This document shows positions 19,438-26,957 of a stretch of DNA of 53,510 bases, in pieces. Positions within the stretch are counted from its first letter, which is position 1, and the number at the start of each line of letters is the position of its first letter. Both the position numbers and the translations under genes were made by a program. The notes beneath the pieces were generated by a model. The model ran no database searches, was not told the DNA's origin, and saw only the letters and a program-made list of their open reading frames with translations. Source of the stretch: an uncultured Myxococcaceae bacterium (lineage in GTDB: Bacteria > Myxococcota_A > Polyangia > Polyangiales > Ga0077539); the NCBI GenBank assembly GCA_945952225.1, contig CAMFHP010000051.1, forward strand, positions 1 to 53,510, read 5' to 3'.

Positions 19438-20514
19438 ATCGACCCGACGCACGCACGCAAGATCCGCCTCGCGCTCGTGGGATTCACCGCAGCCGCGATG
19501 GCCGCGCTCTCGACCGACGCCGCCGACGCGTGGCTCGCCGAGACGCGGGTGATGCGCCTCGCGTCGCACCTGTTGCCCTCGATGGCCGCATCGCTCTCGG
19601 CCCACGGAGGCGTTCCCGAGATCGCCGCTGCGCGCGATGCCGAACGCACGGTCCCTCCGCGTCGCGATGCACGCGGTCGCGCGCTCTCGCGATGGGATCA
19701 GCCCATGGCCCTCGCATGGCCCGCGCGACGCGTGTGGAACGCCGCTGCCGAAGACGACTTCGCGCGCTTCGTGACGGCCATCGGACGCGGCGTGACCGAA
19801 GGCCGATGCGGCCACCTCGACGAGTGCCTCGCGAGCCCCGTAGTGAACCCGCTCGTCGACGACGACGAGATGCGTCTGCGCATGCTCCCCGACTGCGCCG
19901 ACGTGGCCTACGTGCTCCGCGCGTACTTCGCGTTCAAGCGTCAGCTCCCCTTCGGATTTGTGGCCGCGATGGGCGGCGAGGGCGGCGATCCCCGCTACCT
20001 CCACACGGGCAGGCCGGTGCTGTGGCGCCAGTGGACCGACTTCCGCAGCCCGCGCGCCCTCTTCGACGAGATGCGCTCGTACGTGCACTCGGGGATGTTC
20101 CGCCTCTCGCCGAAGCTCGAAGACGGAGACACCTACGCAGCGCGCATCGACCGCGCGTCCGTGCGACCGGGCGCGGTGTACTACGACACCGACGGACACG
20201 TGCTCGTGGTGACCGAGGTGCTCCCCACGGGCGACGTGCAGTTCATCGACGGACACCCCGGCGGATCGCTCACGCACCCGCGCTTCCACGCCCCCGCGCA
20301 GACGCCGCCGGGCAGCCCCTCGTGGGGCGGAGGCTTCCGTCGATGGCGCCCGCAACGGCTCGACGCGCAGGGCGTGATCGTGCGCGCGCGCAACGCGGAG
20401 CTCACCGACTTCGCGCCCTTCGCCCAGTACGACCGCCGCAACTGGCGCGTGGCCGGCGATCCCGCGCCCTACGACGTGTGGGTGCGCGACGCGCTGCGCT
20501 TCTCAGCGCGCTGA
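19438..20514 (+). CDS. Secreted protein, possible papain-like thiol hydrolase
   Basis: About 358 residues if translation begins at ATC 19438, which has GGAGG six bases upstream and precedes a signal-peptide-like stretch (KIRLALVGFTAAAMAAL). No ATG or GTG lies at a suitable place after the promoter; the next candidates are GTG 19477, without a ribosome site, or an upstream ATG at 19339 that precedes the promoter. Candidate catalytic residues are Cys (codon 19893) in PDCADVAYVLRAYFAF, His (codon 20197) in TDGHVLVV, and Asp in FIDGHPGG, an order seen in NlpC/P60 and transglutaminase-like enzymes. Its last 12 bp overlap the end of pqqE antisense. Confidence 0.7.
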   Translation: MDPTHARKIRLALVGFTAAAMAALSTDAADAWLAETRVMRLASHLLPSMAASLSAHGGVPEIAAARDAERTVPPRRDARGRALSRWDQPMALAWPARRVWNAAAEDDFARFVTAIGRGVTEGRCGHLDECLASPVVNPLVDDDEMRLRMLPDCADVAYVLRAYFAFKRQLPFGFVAAMGGEGGDPRYLHTGRPVLWRQWTDFRSPRALFDEMRSYVHSGMFRLSPKLEDGDTYAARIDRASVRPGAVYYDTDGHVLVVTEVLPTGDVQFIDGHPGGSLTHPRFHAPAQTPPGSPSWGGGFRRWRPQRLDAQGVIVRARNAELTDFAPFAQYDRRNWRVAGDPAPYDVWVRDALRFSAR

Positions 20515-21594
20515 CCGCCGCCGCGTGGTGTCGAGGCGGTAGAGCGTCGGAGGGGCTTCGCGCGCGACCTCGCGCTCGGCCACGATGCGCGCGTGGTGCG
20601 GTGACTTCGCGCACGCGGGGTCTGTCACCGCGGGGTCTCCCGTGAGCGCGAAGGCCTGGCAGCGGCATCCTCCCCAGTCGCGCTCGCGGTGCTCACACGA
20701 CGCGCAGGGATCGCCCATCCACGCCGTGCCGCGGAAGCGTTCGAAGTCCTGTCCGCGGCGCCAGATCGTCGCGAGGGGCTTCGCGCGCACGTTGTCGAAG
20801 ACCATGCCCGGCAGGTCGTGGGCGCCCGCGCAGGGCAGCACCGTCCCATCGGGAATCACCGTGAGAAACTGCCGTCCCCACCCGCCGGTGCAGGGCTTCG
20901 GCGCGTCGGCGAACCAGTCGGGCACGACGTAGATCACATCGAGGCGCCCCGCGAGCCTGGCCTTCCAGGTGCGGGCCGTGGCGAGGGCCTCGTCGAGCTG
21001 CGCGCGCGACGGGAGCAGCGCCTCGCGATGGGGGAACGCGCTGCCGTGGTACTGCGTGTTGGCGAGCTCGATGCGCTGCGCGCCGAGGTCGTGCGCGAGG
21101 GCGATCACGTCGCCCACACACGCGAGGTTGCCGCGGTGGAGCACCACGTTGATCGAGAGTTCCATGCCCGCCTCGCGCACCATGCGGGCGACGGCGAGCT
21201 TGTGCGCGTGCGCCTCGACCCCCGCGATCGCATCGCCCCGCGCGCCGTCGGTGTGCTGCAGCGACACCTGCACGTGGTCGACACCCGCCGCGGCGAGGGC
21301 GTCAATGCGCGCGCGGTCCACACCCCACGCCGACGTGATGACGTTCACGTAGAGCCCCGCATCGCGGCCTGCGCGGGCGATGGGCTCCACGTCGTCACGC
21401 AACAGCGGCTCGCCGCCCGAGAGGTGCAGGTGCAGCACGCCGAGGTCCGCGGCCTCGTGCACCACGCGCACCCACGCGTCGGTGTCGAGCTCGTCGCCGT
21501 AGCGTCGCCAGTCGGTGGGGTTCGAGCAGTACGCGCAGCGCAGCGGGCAGCGGTACGTGAGCTCGGCGAGCAGGGCGAGGGGCGGGGGAATCAC
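20503..21594 (-). CDS. pqqE: PqqE, radical SAM enzyme of PQQ biosynthesis
   Basis: 363 residues from a GTG start at 21594. PqqE joins the Glu and Tyr side chains of the PqqA peptide, with PqqD presenting the substrate. The radical SAM cluster motif is CPLRCAYC near residue 16, followed by the SAM-binding HLSGGEPLLR. The C-terminal SPASM domain carries the auxiliary-cluster cysteines in PCTGGWG, PCAGAHDLPG, CASCEHRERDWGGCRC and DPACA. The Trp-Gly-Gly-Cys-Arg segment is typical of PqqE. Its start overlaps the pqqD stop (GTGA), so the genes are translationally coupled. Length fits the family. Confidence 0.95.
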   Translation of the reverse strand: MIPPPLALLAELTYRCPLRCAYCSNPTDWRRYGDELDTDAWVRVVHEAADLGVLHLHLSGGEPLLRDDVEPIARAGRDAGLYVNVITSAWGVDRARIDALAAAGVDHVQVSLQHTDGARGDAIAGVEAHAHKLAVARMVREAGMELSINVVLHRGNLACVGDVIALAHDLGAQRIELANTQYHGSAFPHREALLPSRAQLDEALATARTWKARLAGRLDVIYVVPDWFADAPKPCTGGWGRQFLTVIPDGTVLPCAGAHDLPGMVFDNVRAKPLATIWRRGQDFERFRGTAWMGDPCASCEHRERDWGGCRCQAFALTGDPAVTDPACAKSPHHARIVAEREVAREAPPTLYRLDTTRRRSAR

Positions 21595-21860
21595 GGCGCG
21601 CTCGTTGTCACAAAACCTCTTGCTGCAAGGGCTTCGAGGAGTTCGCGTGCGTCGCCGTCGAGGGTCTCGCGGGGCACCTCGGGGTGGGCCTCGCAGAGCG
21701 CGTCGACCAGCGCTTCGAAGCTGCGCGCGCCATCGACGAGGGCGAGCACCTCGGCGGCCTCGGGGTTCAGCACGAGCACGCCCTCGGGGTAGAGGAGCAC
21801 GTGCGTTCCGCGGGCGTCGTCCCAGCGCAGCCGCGCGCGTCGGGCGAGCGACGGGACCAT
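21591..21860 (-). CDS. pqqD: PqqD, PqqA-binding chaperone
   Basis: 89 residues from ATG 21860. It shows the RiPP recognition fold: RARLRWDDARGTHVLLYPEG, then VLNPEAAEVLALVDG, then a helical C half ending ARELLEALAARGFV. PqqD binds PqqA and delivers it to PqqE. The start overlaps the pqqC stop by one base and the stop overlaps the pqqE start by four, so C, D and E form a tight operon. Length is typical. Confidence 0.95.
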   Translation of the reverse strand: MVPSLARRARLRWDDARGTHVLLYPEGVLVLNPEAAEVLALVDGARSFEALVDALCEAHPEVPRETLDGDARELLEALAARGFVTTSAP

Positions 21861-22555
21861 CACGGCCCCGCGCAGTGGAGCGCGATCGCGTCGAGCTGGG
21901 CCCACAGCAGGTCGCACTTGAAGTCGAGCGCGTCGACGGCCTTCTGCTGGAGTTCGGCCGTGGTGCAGTGCTTCAGCACGAGCTCGATGGCGTGGTCGCT
22001 GTCGGCCTTCGCGCGCTTCGGACGGCCACGAAAATACGCGAGACCCTGCTCGTCGACCCACGGGTAGTGCTGCTCGAACGCGGCGATGCGCAGGGTCATG
22101 ATGTCGGGCGAGAAGAGCTCGGTGAGCGACGACGCGACGCCTTCGATCCAGGGCTTCTGCCGTACGAAATTCACGTACGCGTCGACGGCGAAGCGCACGC
22201 CGGGGAGCACGTGCGCGCCGCTCCACGCCTCCTCCGCGGTGCCGCCCACGGCCTCGACGAGACGGAGCCATCGCGCGATGCCGCCCTCGTCGTCGGGGCC
22301 TCCATCGTGGTCGACGAGGCGCTGTCGCCAGCGGCGGCGCTCGTGCGGATCGGGCATGAGCGAGAGCAGGGCCGCGTCCTTCGCGGGGATGTTGCGCTGG
22401 TAGTAGAAGCGGTTGAGCGCCCACACGCGGAGCTGATCGCGCGTGAGCTGTCCGCTGTTCATCTTCGCGTGAAAGGGGTGCTTGTCGTGGTACTTGCGGG
22501 CGCCCACGTCGCGCAGTCGTGCGACGAAGGCTTCCGGTGCGAGGGGTTCGCTCAT
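21860..22555 (-). CDS. pqqC: PqqC, pyrroloquinoline-quinone synthase
   Basis: 231 residues from ATG 22555. PqqC is the cofactor-free oxidase that performs the last ring closure and eight-electron oxidation to PQQ. Family motifs visible are RKYHDKHPFHAKMNSGQLT, VWALNRFYYQRNIPAKDA, LVDHDGG, and the C-terminal helices with HYPWVDEQGLAYFRGRP. The His and Arg/Tyr residues lining the PQQ pocket appear intact. It is first in the leftward pqqCDE operon, 120 bp from the divergent pqqA. Confidence 0.95.
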   Translation of the reverse strand: MSEPLAPEAFVARLRDVGARKYHDKHPFHAKMNSGQLTRDQLRVWALNRFYYQRNIPAKDAALLSLMPDPHERRRWRQRLVDHDGGPDDEGGIARWLRLVEAVGGTAEEAWSGAHVLPGVRFAVDAYVNFVRQKPWIEGVASSLTELFSPDIMTLRIAAFEQHYPWVDEQGLAYFRGRPKRAKADSDHAIELVLKHCTTAELQQKAVDALDFKCDLLWAQLDAIALHCAGP

Positions 22556-22607
22556 GACGCGCGCGATGATGGGGGCTGCGCGCGGCGATGAGAAGCGCCT
22601 CACGCGC

Positions 22608-22636
22608 TTGCCCCGACGCACGGACGCGATTAGCGT
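22608..22636 (+). promoter_or_regulatory. Candidate promoter of pqqA-pqqB
   Basis: TTGCCC at 22608-22613, a 17-nt spacer, and TAGCGT at 22631-22636. It lies 40 bp before the pqqA start, inside the 120-bp divergent region shared with pqqC. No equally good match was seen for pqqC on the other strand. Confidence 0.5.
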
Positions 22637-22675
22637 CGCGGCTCTCCCTACGACGCTTTGCAGGAGTACGACGCG

Positions 22676-22810
22676 ATGAAGAACGCCCGCCGTGAAGACC
22701 GCACCCCGCGCCAGACCACGCAGAAGACCGCGCCGCGCGCCTGGTCGAAGCCGCGCTTCGTCGAGATGAGCGCCTGCGCCGAGATCGGCGCCTACGCGTT
22801 CACGGCCTGA
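22676..22810 (+). CDS. pqqA: PqqA, precursor peptide of PQQ
   Basis: The 44-codon gene is easily missed. AGGAG lies ten bases before ATG 22676. The C-terminal half fits PqqA precisely: Trp23 in AWSKP, Glu36 thirteen residues later, and Tyr40 in EIGAY, the E-x3-Y pair that becomes PQQ. The same 13-residue Trp-Glu spacing occurs in known PqqA peptides. Unusual here is a basic ~21-residue N-terminal extension (MKNARREDRTPRQTTQKTAP) and a very short tail (AFTA). It lies 71 bp upstream of pqqB on the same strand and is divergent from pqqCDE. Confidence 0.9.
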   Translation: MKNARREDRTPRQTTQKTAPRAWSKPRFVEMSACAEIGAYAFTA

Positions 22811-22881
22811 GCGCCGCGCACCGCCGCCCCGTCGAATCTCTCCCTTCGCCCTCTCCGATCCCCCTTCGCACACGGCACATC

Positions 22882-23814
22882 ATGCACGTCATCGTGCTCG
22901 GCTCCTCCGCGGGCGGCGGCCTTCCGCAATGGAACTGCGGTTGCCCCCAATGTCACGCCGCGCGACGCGGCGACCCCGACGTCCACGCGCGCCACCAGTC
23001 GTCGATCTGCGTCTCGGCCGACGGCGTGAACTGGGTGCTCTTCAACGCCTCGCCCGACGTGCGCTCGCAGCTCGCCGCCACGCCCGCGCTGTGGCCCACG
23101 GCGCTGCGCCACAGCCCCGTGCGCGCCATCGCGCTCACCAACGCCGACATCGACCACGCGGCGGGACTGCTCGTGCTTCGTGAAGGCGGCGCGCCGGCGA
23201 TCTACTGCACTGAACGCGTCGAAGAGGCGCTCACGGAAGGGCTGCGCATCCTGCCCGTGCTCGGCGCGTACGGACCCGTGCACGTGCGCCGCGTGACGCC
23301 GGGGGAGACCGTGCGCGTGTGCGACCGCGACGGAGCGCCCACGGGCGTCTCGGTGCGCGCGTTCGTGGTGGCCAGCAAGCCCTCGCCGTACATGGCCGGA
23401 CGCCACGCCAACGACCCCCGCGGCGACCTCGCGGGCGACACCGTGGGCTACGCGATCACCGCCGACGGGAGCGACGACGCGCTGGTGTACGTACCCGGCG
23501 TGCGCGACCTCGACGACGCCCTGCGCGACGAGCTCTCCCGCGCGCGCTGCGTGCTCATCGACGGCACGTTCTTCACCGACGACGAGCTCGTGGCGATGGG
23601 CGCCTCGACGAAGACCGCGCGGGTGATGGGACACGCGCCGCTCGCGGGCGACACGGGGCTCCTCGCGTTTCTGCGCGGGCTCACGCACGTTCGCCGCGTG
23701 CTGGTGCACATCAACAACTCGAACCCCGTGCTGCGCGAGGGCAGTGACGCGCGTGAGGCCCTCGCAGCCCACGGCGTCGAGCTGGCCCACGACGGGCTCT
23801 CGATGGTCTGGTGA
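22882..23814 (+). CDS. pqqB: PqqB, metallo-beta-lactamase-fold PQQ biosynthesis protein
   Basis: 310 residues. It begins with the PqqB signature MHVIVLGSSAGGGLPQWNC, followed by GCPQCHAARRG, and has the family's modified metal region TNADIDHAAGLL. PqqB hydroxylates the Tyr part of the cross-linked PqqA intermediate. C-terminal DGTFF and VHINNSNP are also family-typical. It shares a transcript with pqqA (71 bp gap) and is convergent with the class II aldolase gene, with 7 bp between stop codons. Confidence 0.95.
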   Translation: MHVIVLGSSAGGGLPQWNCGCPQCHAARRGDPDVHARHQSSICVSADGVNWVLFNASPDVRSQLAATPALWPTALRHSPVRAIALTNADIDHAAGLLVLREGGAPAIYCTERVEEALTEGLRILPVLGAYGPVHVRRVTPGETVRVCDRDGAPTGVSVRAFVVASKPSPYMAGRHANDPRGDLAGDTVGYAITADGSDDALVYVPGVRDLDDALRDELSRARCVLIDGTFFTDDELVAMGASTKTARVMGHAPLAGDTGLLAFLRGLTHVRRVLVHINNSNPVLREGSDAREALAAHGVELAHDGLSMVW

Positions 23815-23821
23815 CGACGCC

Positions 23822-24466
23822 TCAGGCGCGGCCGGGAAAGGCCTTGCGCCGCGCCTCGAGGAGCTTCTCGACCATCTCTTGCGGAAGCGGCTGCGGCCCG
23901 CCCCACGCCGCGGCGTGCGAGGCGATCGTGGCGAGGTGCTCGACGAGCTCAAGCCGGAGCCACGCCTGCTCGACGTCGTCGCCCCACGCGAACACGCCGT
24001 TGCCCGCGACGAGCACGGCGTCGAACTTCGCGAAGAAGGGCTCCATCGCCGCGAGCGCAGGCGCGCCCGGCGCCGCGAGGGGCACGAGCGGAATGCGCAC
24101 CCCGAGCGACACGACGGCCTCGGGCAGAAAGCTCACGAGCTCACGTCCGCTCACGCCGAGGGCCGTGGCGTAGGGCGGATGCGCGTGCACCACGGCGCCC
24201 ACGTCGGCGCGCGCGCGGTACACTCCGAGGTGCAGCGTGTACTCCGAGAAGGGCTTGCCGCGTCCGCCGGTCTGCTTGCCCGCGCCGTCGGTGATCACGA
24301 GCGCATCGGCGCGCACGAGGGCCTTGGCCGTCGCCGTGGGCGTGCACACGAAGCGGTTGGGCGCGACGCGCGCCGACACGTTGCCGTCGTGGTTGGCGAC
24401 CCAGCCGCGCGCGGTCATGCGCTCGCACGCGAAGGCGATCTCGTCACGGACGCGTGCTTCGTTCAT
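23822..24466 (-). CDS. Class II aldolase (fuculose-phosphate aldolase/adducin family) with altered metal site
   Basis: 214 residues. Family features: NHDGNVSARV near residue 25, CTPTATAKALV (phosphate-binding region), the catalytic Glu75 in FSEYTLHL, and zinc ligands His94 and His96 in HAHPPYATA. The third zinc ligand, normally His in an NHG motif, reads AGNGVFAWG with Asn156 at that place. The expected reaction is retro-aldol cleavage of a sugar phosphate such as fuculose or rhamnulose 1-phosphate, giving lactaldehyde and DHAP, but the substitution makes this uncertain. Its ATG overlaps the stop of a BMC vertex gene (ATGA), so it is probably cargo or partner of a microcompartment. Confidence 0.9.
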   Translation of the reverse strand: MNEARVRDEIAFACERMTARGWVANHDGNVSARVAPNRFVCTPTATAKALVRADALVITDGAGKQTGGRGKPFSEYTLHLGVYRARADVGAVVHAHPPYATALGVSGRELVSFLPEAVVSLGVRIPLVPLAAPGAPALAAMEPFFAKFDAVLVAGNGVFAWGDDVEQAWLRLELVEHLATIASHAAAWGGPQPLPQEMVEKLLEARRKAFPGRA

Positions 24467-24747
24467 CGCGCGTCGCCCTCGACCGCGTCGACCACACCGA
24501 CGACCACGTCTTGAATCGCGAGCTTGTCGGTGGGCTTGAGCCCGAACATCTGCCGCGCGCCGCCGCCTTCGGCGTTCACGAGCACGAGATCGCCAGGGCC
24601 CGCCTGCGCGCGGTCGACGGCGATGAAGACCTCTCCCGCGCGCTGCCCCGCGGCGTCGACGGGCTCACAGAGCAGCAACGTCTGCGCGTCGTACGAGGGG
24701 TGATGCACCGTGGCGGTCACGTGACCGACGACCCGCGCGAGCTTCAT
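24463..24747 (-). CDS. Microcompartment vertex protein (EutN/CcmL, BMC-P), second copy
   Basis: 94 residues from ATG 24747; the frame is longer but the Arg-rich upstream part overlaps the preceding gene. The sequence MKLARVVGHVTATVHHPSYD, then LLLCEPVDAAG, then AVDRAQAGPGDLVLVN is the canonical EutN/CcmL pattern. Such proteins form pentamers that cap the vertices of icosahedral protein shells. It overlaps the upstream vertex gene and the downstream aldolase gene by four bases each. The insertion EGGGARQMFGLKPTDKLA is longer than in the first copy. Confidence 0.93.
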   Translation of the reverse strand: MKLARVVGHVTATVHHPSYDAQTLLLCEPVDAAGQRAGEVFIAVDRAQAGPGDLVLVNAEGGGARQMFGLKPTDKLAIQDVVVGVVDAVEGDAR

Positions 24748-25058
24748 CGCGCCCCCACGTCGTCGCGGCCGCGGAGAAAGCCGCGCTTCTGATCCTCGCG
24801 CCACGCCTCGTCGACGAGCCCCACGATCGCGGCGTCGACGGGCACGAAGGCCTCATCGAGCGCGAGCGAGGCCTCGCGGGCGCCCACGAGAAACACCACC
24901 TCGCCCTCGCCGGCGCTCACCGTGTCGGCGGCGATGAGGGGCGCGCCGGTGGTCTTGCCCGCGGCGTCGACGGGCTCGACGACCAGCAGCCGGACCCCGC
25001 CGAGACCCGGGTATTTCTGCGTCGCCACGCAGGTGCCGATGACGCGCGCGAGTTGCAT
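24744..25058 (-). CDS. Microcompartment vertex protein (EutN/CcmL, BMC-P), first copy
   Basis: 104 residues from ATG 25058. MQLARVIGTCVATQKYPGL, LLVVEPVDAAG, IAADTVSAGEGEVVFLVG match the family closely. It is the first gene of a three-gene overlapping set (vertex, vertex, aldolase). Its C-terminus carries an extra charged tail (WREDQKRGFLRGRDDVGAR) beyond the usual domain, which might contact cargo or shell. No hexamer (Pfam BMC) shell gene is visible nearby, so the rest of the shell must be elsewhere if it exists. Confidence 0.93.
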   Translation of the reverse strand: MQLARVIGTCVATQKYPGLGGVRLLVVEPVDAAGKTTGAPLIAADTVSAGEGEVVFLVGAREASLALDEAFVPVDAAIVGLVDEAWREDQKRGFLRGRDDVGAR

Positions 25059-25105
25059 GACGCGCGGTTAGAACCCGCCGCGCCGGGCCTTGTCAAGCCG
25101 CGCGA

Positions 25106-25543
25106 TCAGCGCCTCGGGAGCGTGTGGAACACCGGGCCCTGCGGGGCCGCGTCGCGGTGCCATCCGCCGTCGAACGCGATGGTCGCGGCGTCGCCGGGGC
25201 ACGTGGCGTAGCAGCGCGCGACGGCCGTGAAGCAGATGCGCTCACACCCGCGAGAGTTCTCGTGCGGGCAGCGGTTGAGGCACGTGCGCATGTCGGTGTC
25301 GCAGAGCGCGATGCAGCGCACCGGGTCTTCGCTGCGCGGGGCGCCATTGGGCCCGAGCACCTGCGGCGCCGCGACGGGACCACCTCCACCACCGCCGCCT
25401 CCACCGCCCACGCGCCGCGGCCCGATGCGCTGCGGACGACGCTGCGCGAGCAGTTCGCCAACCGGCACCACCTGCACGAACGCGGTCACGCCGAGCAGCA
25501 CCGCCGCGATGAACACCAGAGGCCTCATGGGCGCGGATCGCAT
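25106..25543 (-). CDS. Small secreted Cys-rich protein of unknown function
   Basis: About 145 residues from ATG 25543; ATG 25528 is an alternative. A hydrophobic signal or anchor segment (MRPLVFIAAVLLGVTAFVQVV) is followed by a Gly-rich run of ten glycines near residue 50. Eight Cys then appear in a compact region (RCIALCDTDMRTCLNRCP, then GCERICFTAVARCYATCP), a double CxxxC pattern suggesting disulfide-linked helices. No family is recognised. It is upstream of and co-oriented with the vertex genes but separated by about 47 bp. Confidence 0.65.
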   Translation of the reverse strand: MRSAPMRPLVFIAAVLLGVTAFVQVVPVGELLAQRRPQRIGPRRVGGGGGGGGGGPVAAPQVLGPNGAPRSEDPVRCIALCDTDMRTCLNRCPHENSRGCERICFTAVARCYATCPGDAATIAFDGGWHRDAAPQGPVFHTLPRR

Positions 25544-25784
25544 CACCCGTCGCGCGTGTCGTCAACGAGTCTCACAGCCCCGCGGCACGCTGGATCGTGG
25601 GGCTCATGTGACCACGACGGTCTCCCACCGGGTAGACCATTGACCACAACGAAGACGCGCTCTGCGCCGCGCGGAGAAGCGCGCTGCGTGGCCCATTCCA
25701 CGCATGGTGCGAAGCGGTTGCCACCGTCCCCGGCGCTTGACGCTTCAAGAGCCTTTCTGGTGGCATCGACGCCCAGTGAAACCC

Positions 25785-26951
25785 ATGAGCACCGCACCTG
25801 TCGCGCCCGGTCTCTTCGATGACGCGCCCACGCCCGGCGAGGGATCCACGCTTCGCACCGACGACCGCGGCGCCATCATGGTGATCGGCGTCTTCATGGC
25901 GATGCTGGTGACGGGGTTCCTCTACTACGTCGTCGGCATCGGCAACACGATCGTGTACCGCGAGCGCCTGCAAGACGCGGCCGATGCGATCGCGTTCTCG
26001 GGCGCGGTGGTGCACGCGCGCGGCATGAACCTCATCGCGATGATCAACATCGTGCTGCTGGTGCTCATGACGATCTACCTCGCGCTGCGCCTCGTGGAGC
26101 GCGCGGTGTTCGGTCTCGTCGTGGCGTGCGGCTCGATTCTCATTCTGGTGTGCGGCGAGGCCGTGCCCGCGCTCGAAGCCGCAGACCAGGTGCTCGTGCG
26201 CATCGTCGAGGCCTATGCGCGCGGTGTGCTTCAGCCCGCGCTCCAGCTCGGTCACTCCGCGCAGGAAGTGATCCGCACGACCTTCCCGGGCATCGCGCAG
26301 GGACGCGTGCTCGCGAGCACGCTGAGCGGCACGTACAACCCGCCCGCCGACAGCGGCCTTCTGCTCCCGGTGGTGCCGTACCGCACGCTGCCCGTCGAGC
26401 CCATGCCCCTGGAGTCGAACCCTCGCGGGCTCTGCATCCGCGCGGGTCGCAACATCGGCGACGCGCTGACCTTCCCGCTCTCGTTCTTCTCGTTCCTCTC
26501 TCCGTTCCGCAGCCTCATCTCGGGCTGGATCGGTCGCATCATCGGCACGTCGCTCTGCCCGCCCGACCGCCCCTCGTGGCGCAACTACGACATGGACTAC
26601 GGCAGCGGCGACTGCACCGACGGTCTCCCCGGTCAGGACTGCGAATACTCACAGCTCCGTGGTGTCGCGATCGCGTCTCGCACGCCCTTCGCGAACAACA
26701 CCCGCGGGGTCAACGTGGCGACGCTCGGGCGCGGCGTGGGCGGCGGCGCGTTCGGCAGCCTCGAGTCCTTCACGCACGTGGGGCTCGCGCAGGCCGAGTA
26801 CTACTACGACGGTGATGAAGACCGCGACGAGTGGGCCTTTCACATGTACTGGCGCGCGCGCTTCCGTCGGGTGCGTCTGGGCAGCGCGGTGTCGAGCATC
26901 CCGGGGCTGAGCGCGGCCACGGGCATCATCGACCGCATCATCGTTCACTGA
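25785..26951 (+). CDS. TadG/TadE-like membrane protein
   Basis: 388 residues from ATG 25785. After a ~28-residue cytoplasmic start, DDRGAIMVIGVFMAMLVTG leads into a membrane segment and then YRERLQDAADAIAFSGAVV, the pattern of TadG/TadE minor pilins (RGA...Q-DAADAAALAGA). Further hydrophobic helices follow (MNLIAMINIVLLVLMTIYLA and FGLVVACGSILILVCG), more than in a standard TadG. The rest is a secreted domain with several Cys. No other tad/flp genes are in the window. It is followed by a hairpin and then by the MopE-repeat lipoprotein. Confidence 0.7.
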   Translation: MSTAPVAPGLFDDAPTPGEGSTLRTDDRGAIMVIGVFMAMLVTGFLYYVVGIGNTIVYRERLQDAADAIAFSGAVVHARGMNLIAMINIVLLVLMTIYLALRLVERAVFGLVVACGSILILVCGEAVPALEAADQVLVRIVEAYARGVLQPALQLGHSAQEVIRTTFPGIAQGRVLASTLSGTYNPPADSGLLLPVVPYRTLPVEPMPLESNPRGLCIRAGRNIGDALTFPLSFFSFLSPFRSLISGWIGRIIGTSLCPPDRPSWRNYDMDYGSGDCTDGLPGQDCEYSQLRGVAIASRTPFANNTRGVNVATLGRGVGGGAFGSLESFTHVGLAQAEYYYDGDEDRDEWAFHMYWRARFRRVRLGSAVSSIPGLSAATGIIDRIIVH

Positions 26952-26957
26952 CCTTTC

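Noticed and set aside
25737-25766. TTGACG-N18-TGGCAT before the TadG-like gene
   Set aside because: The -10 match is poor and the spacing is not optimal.
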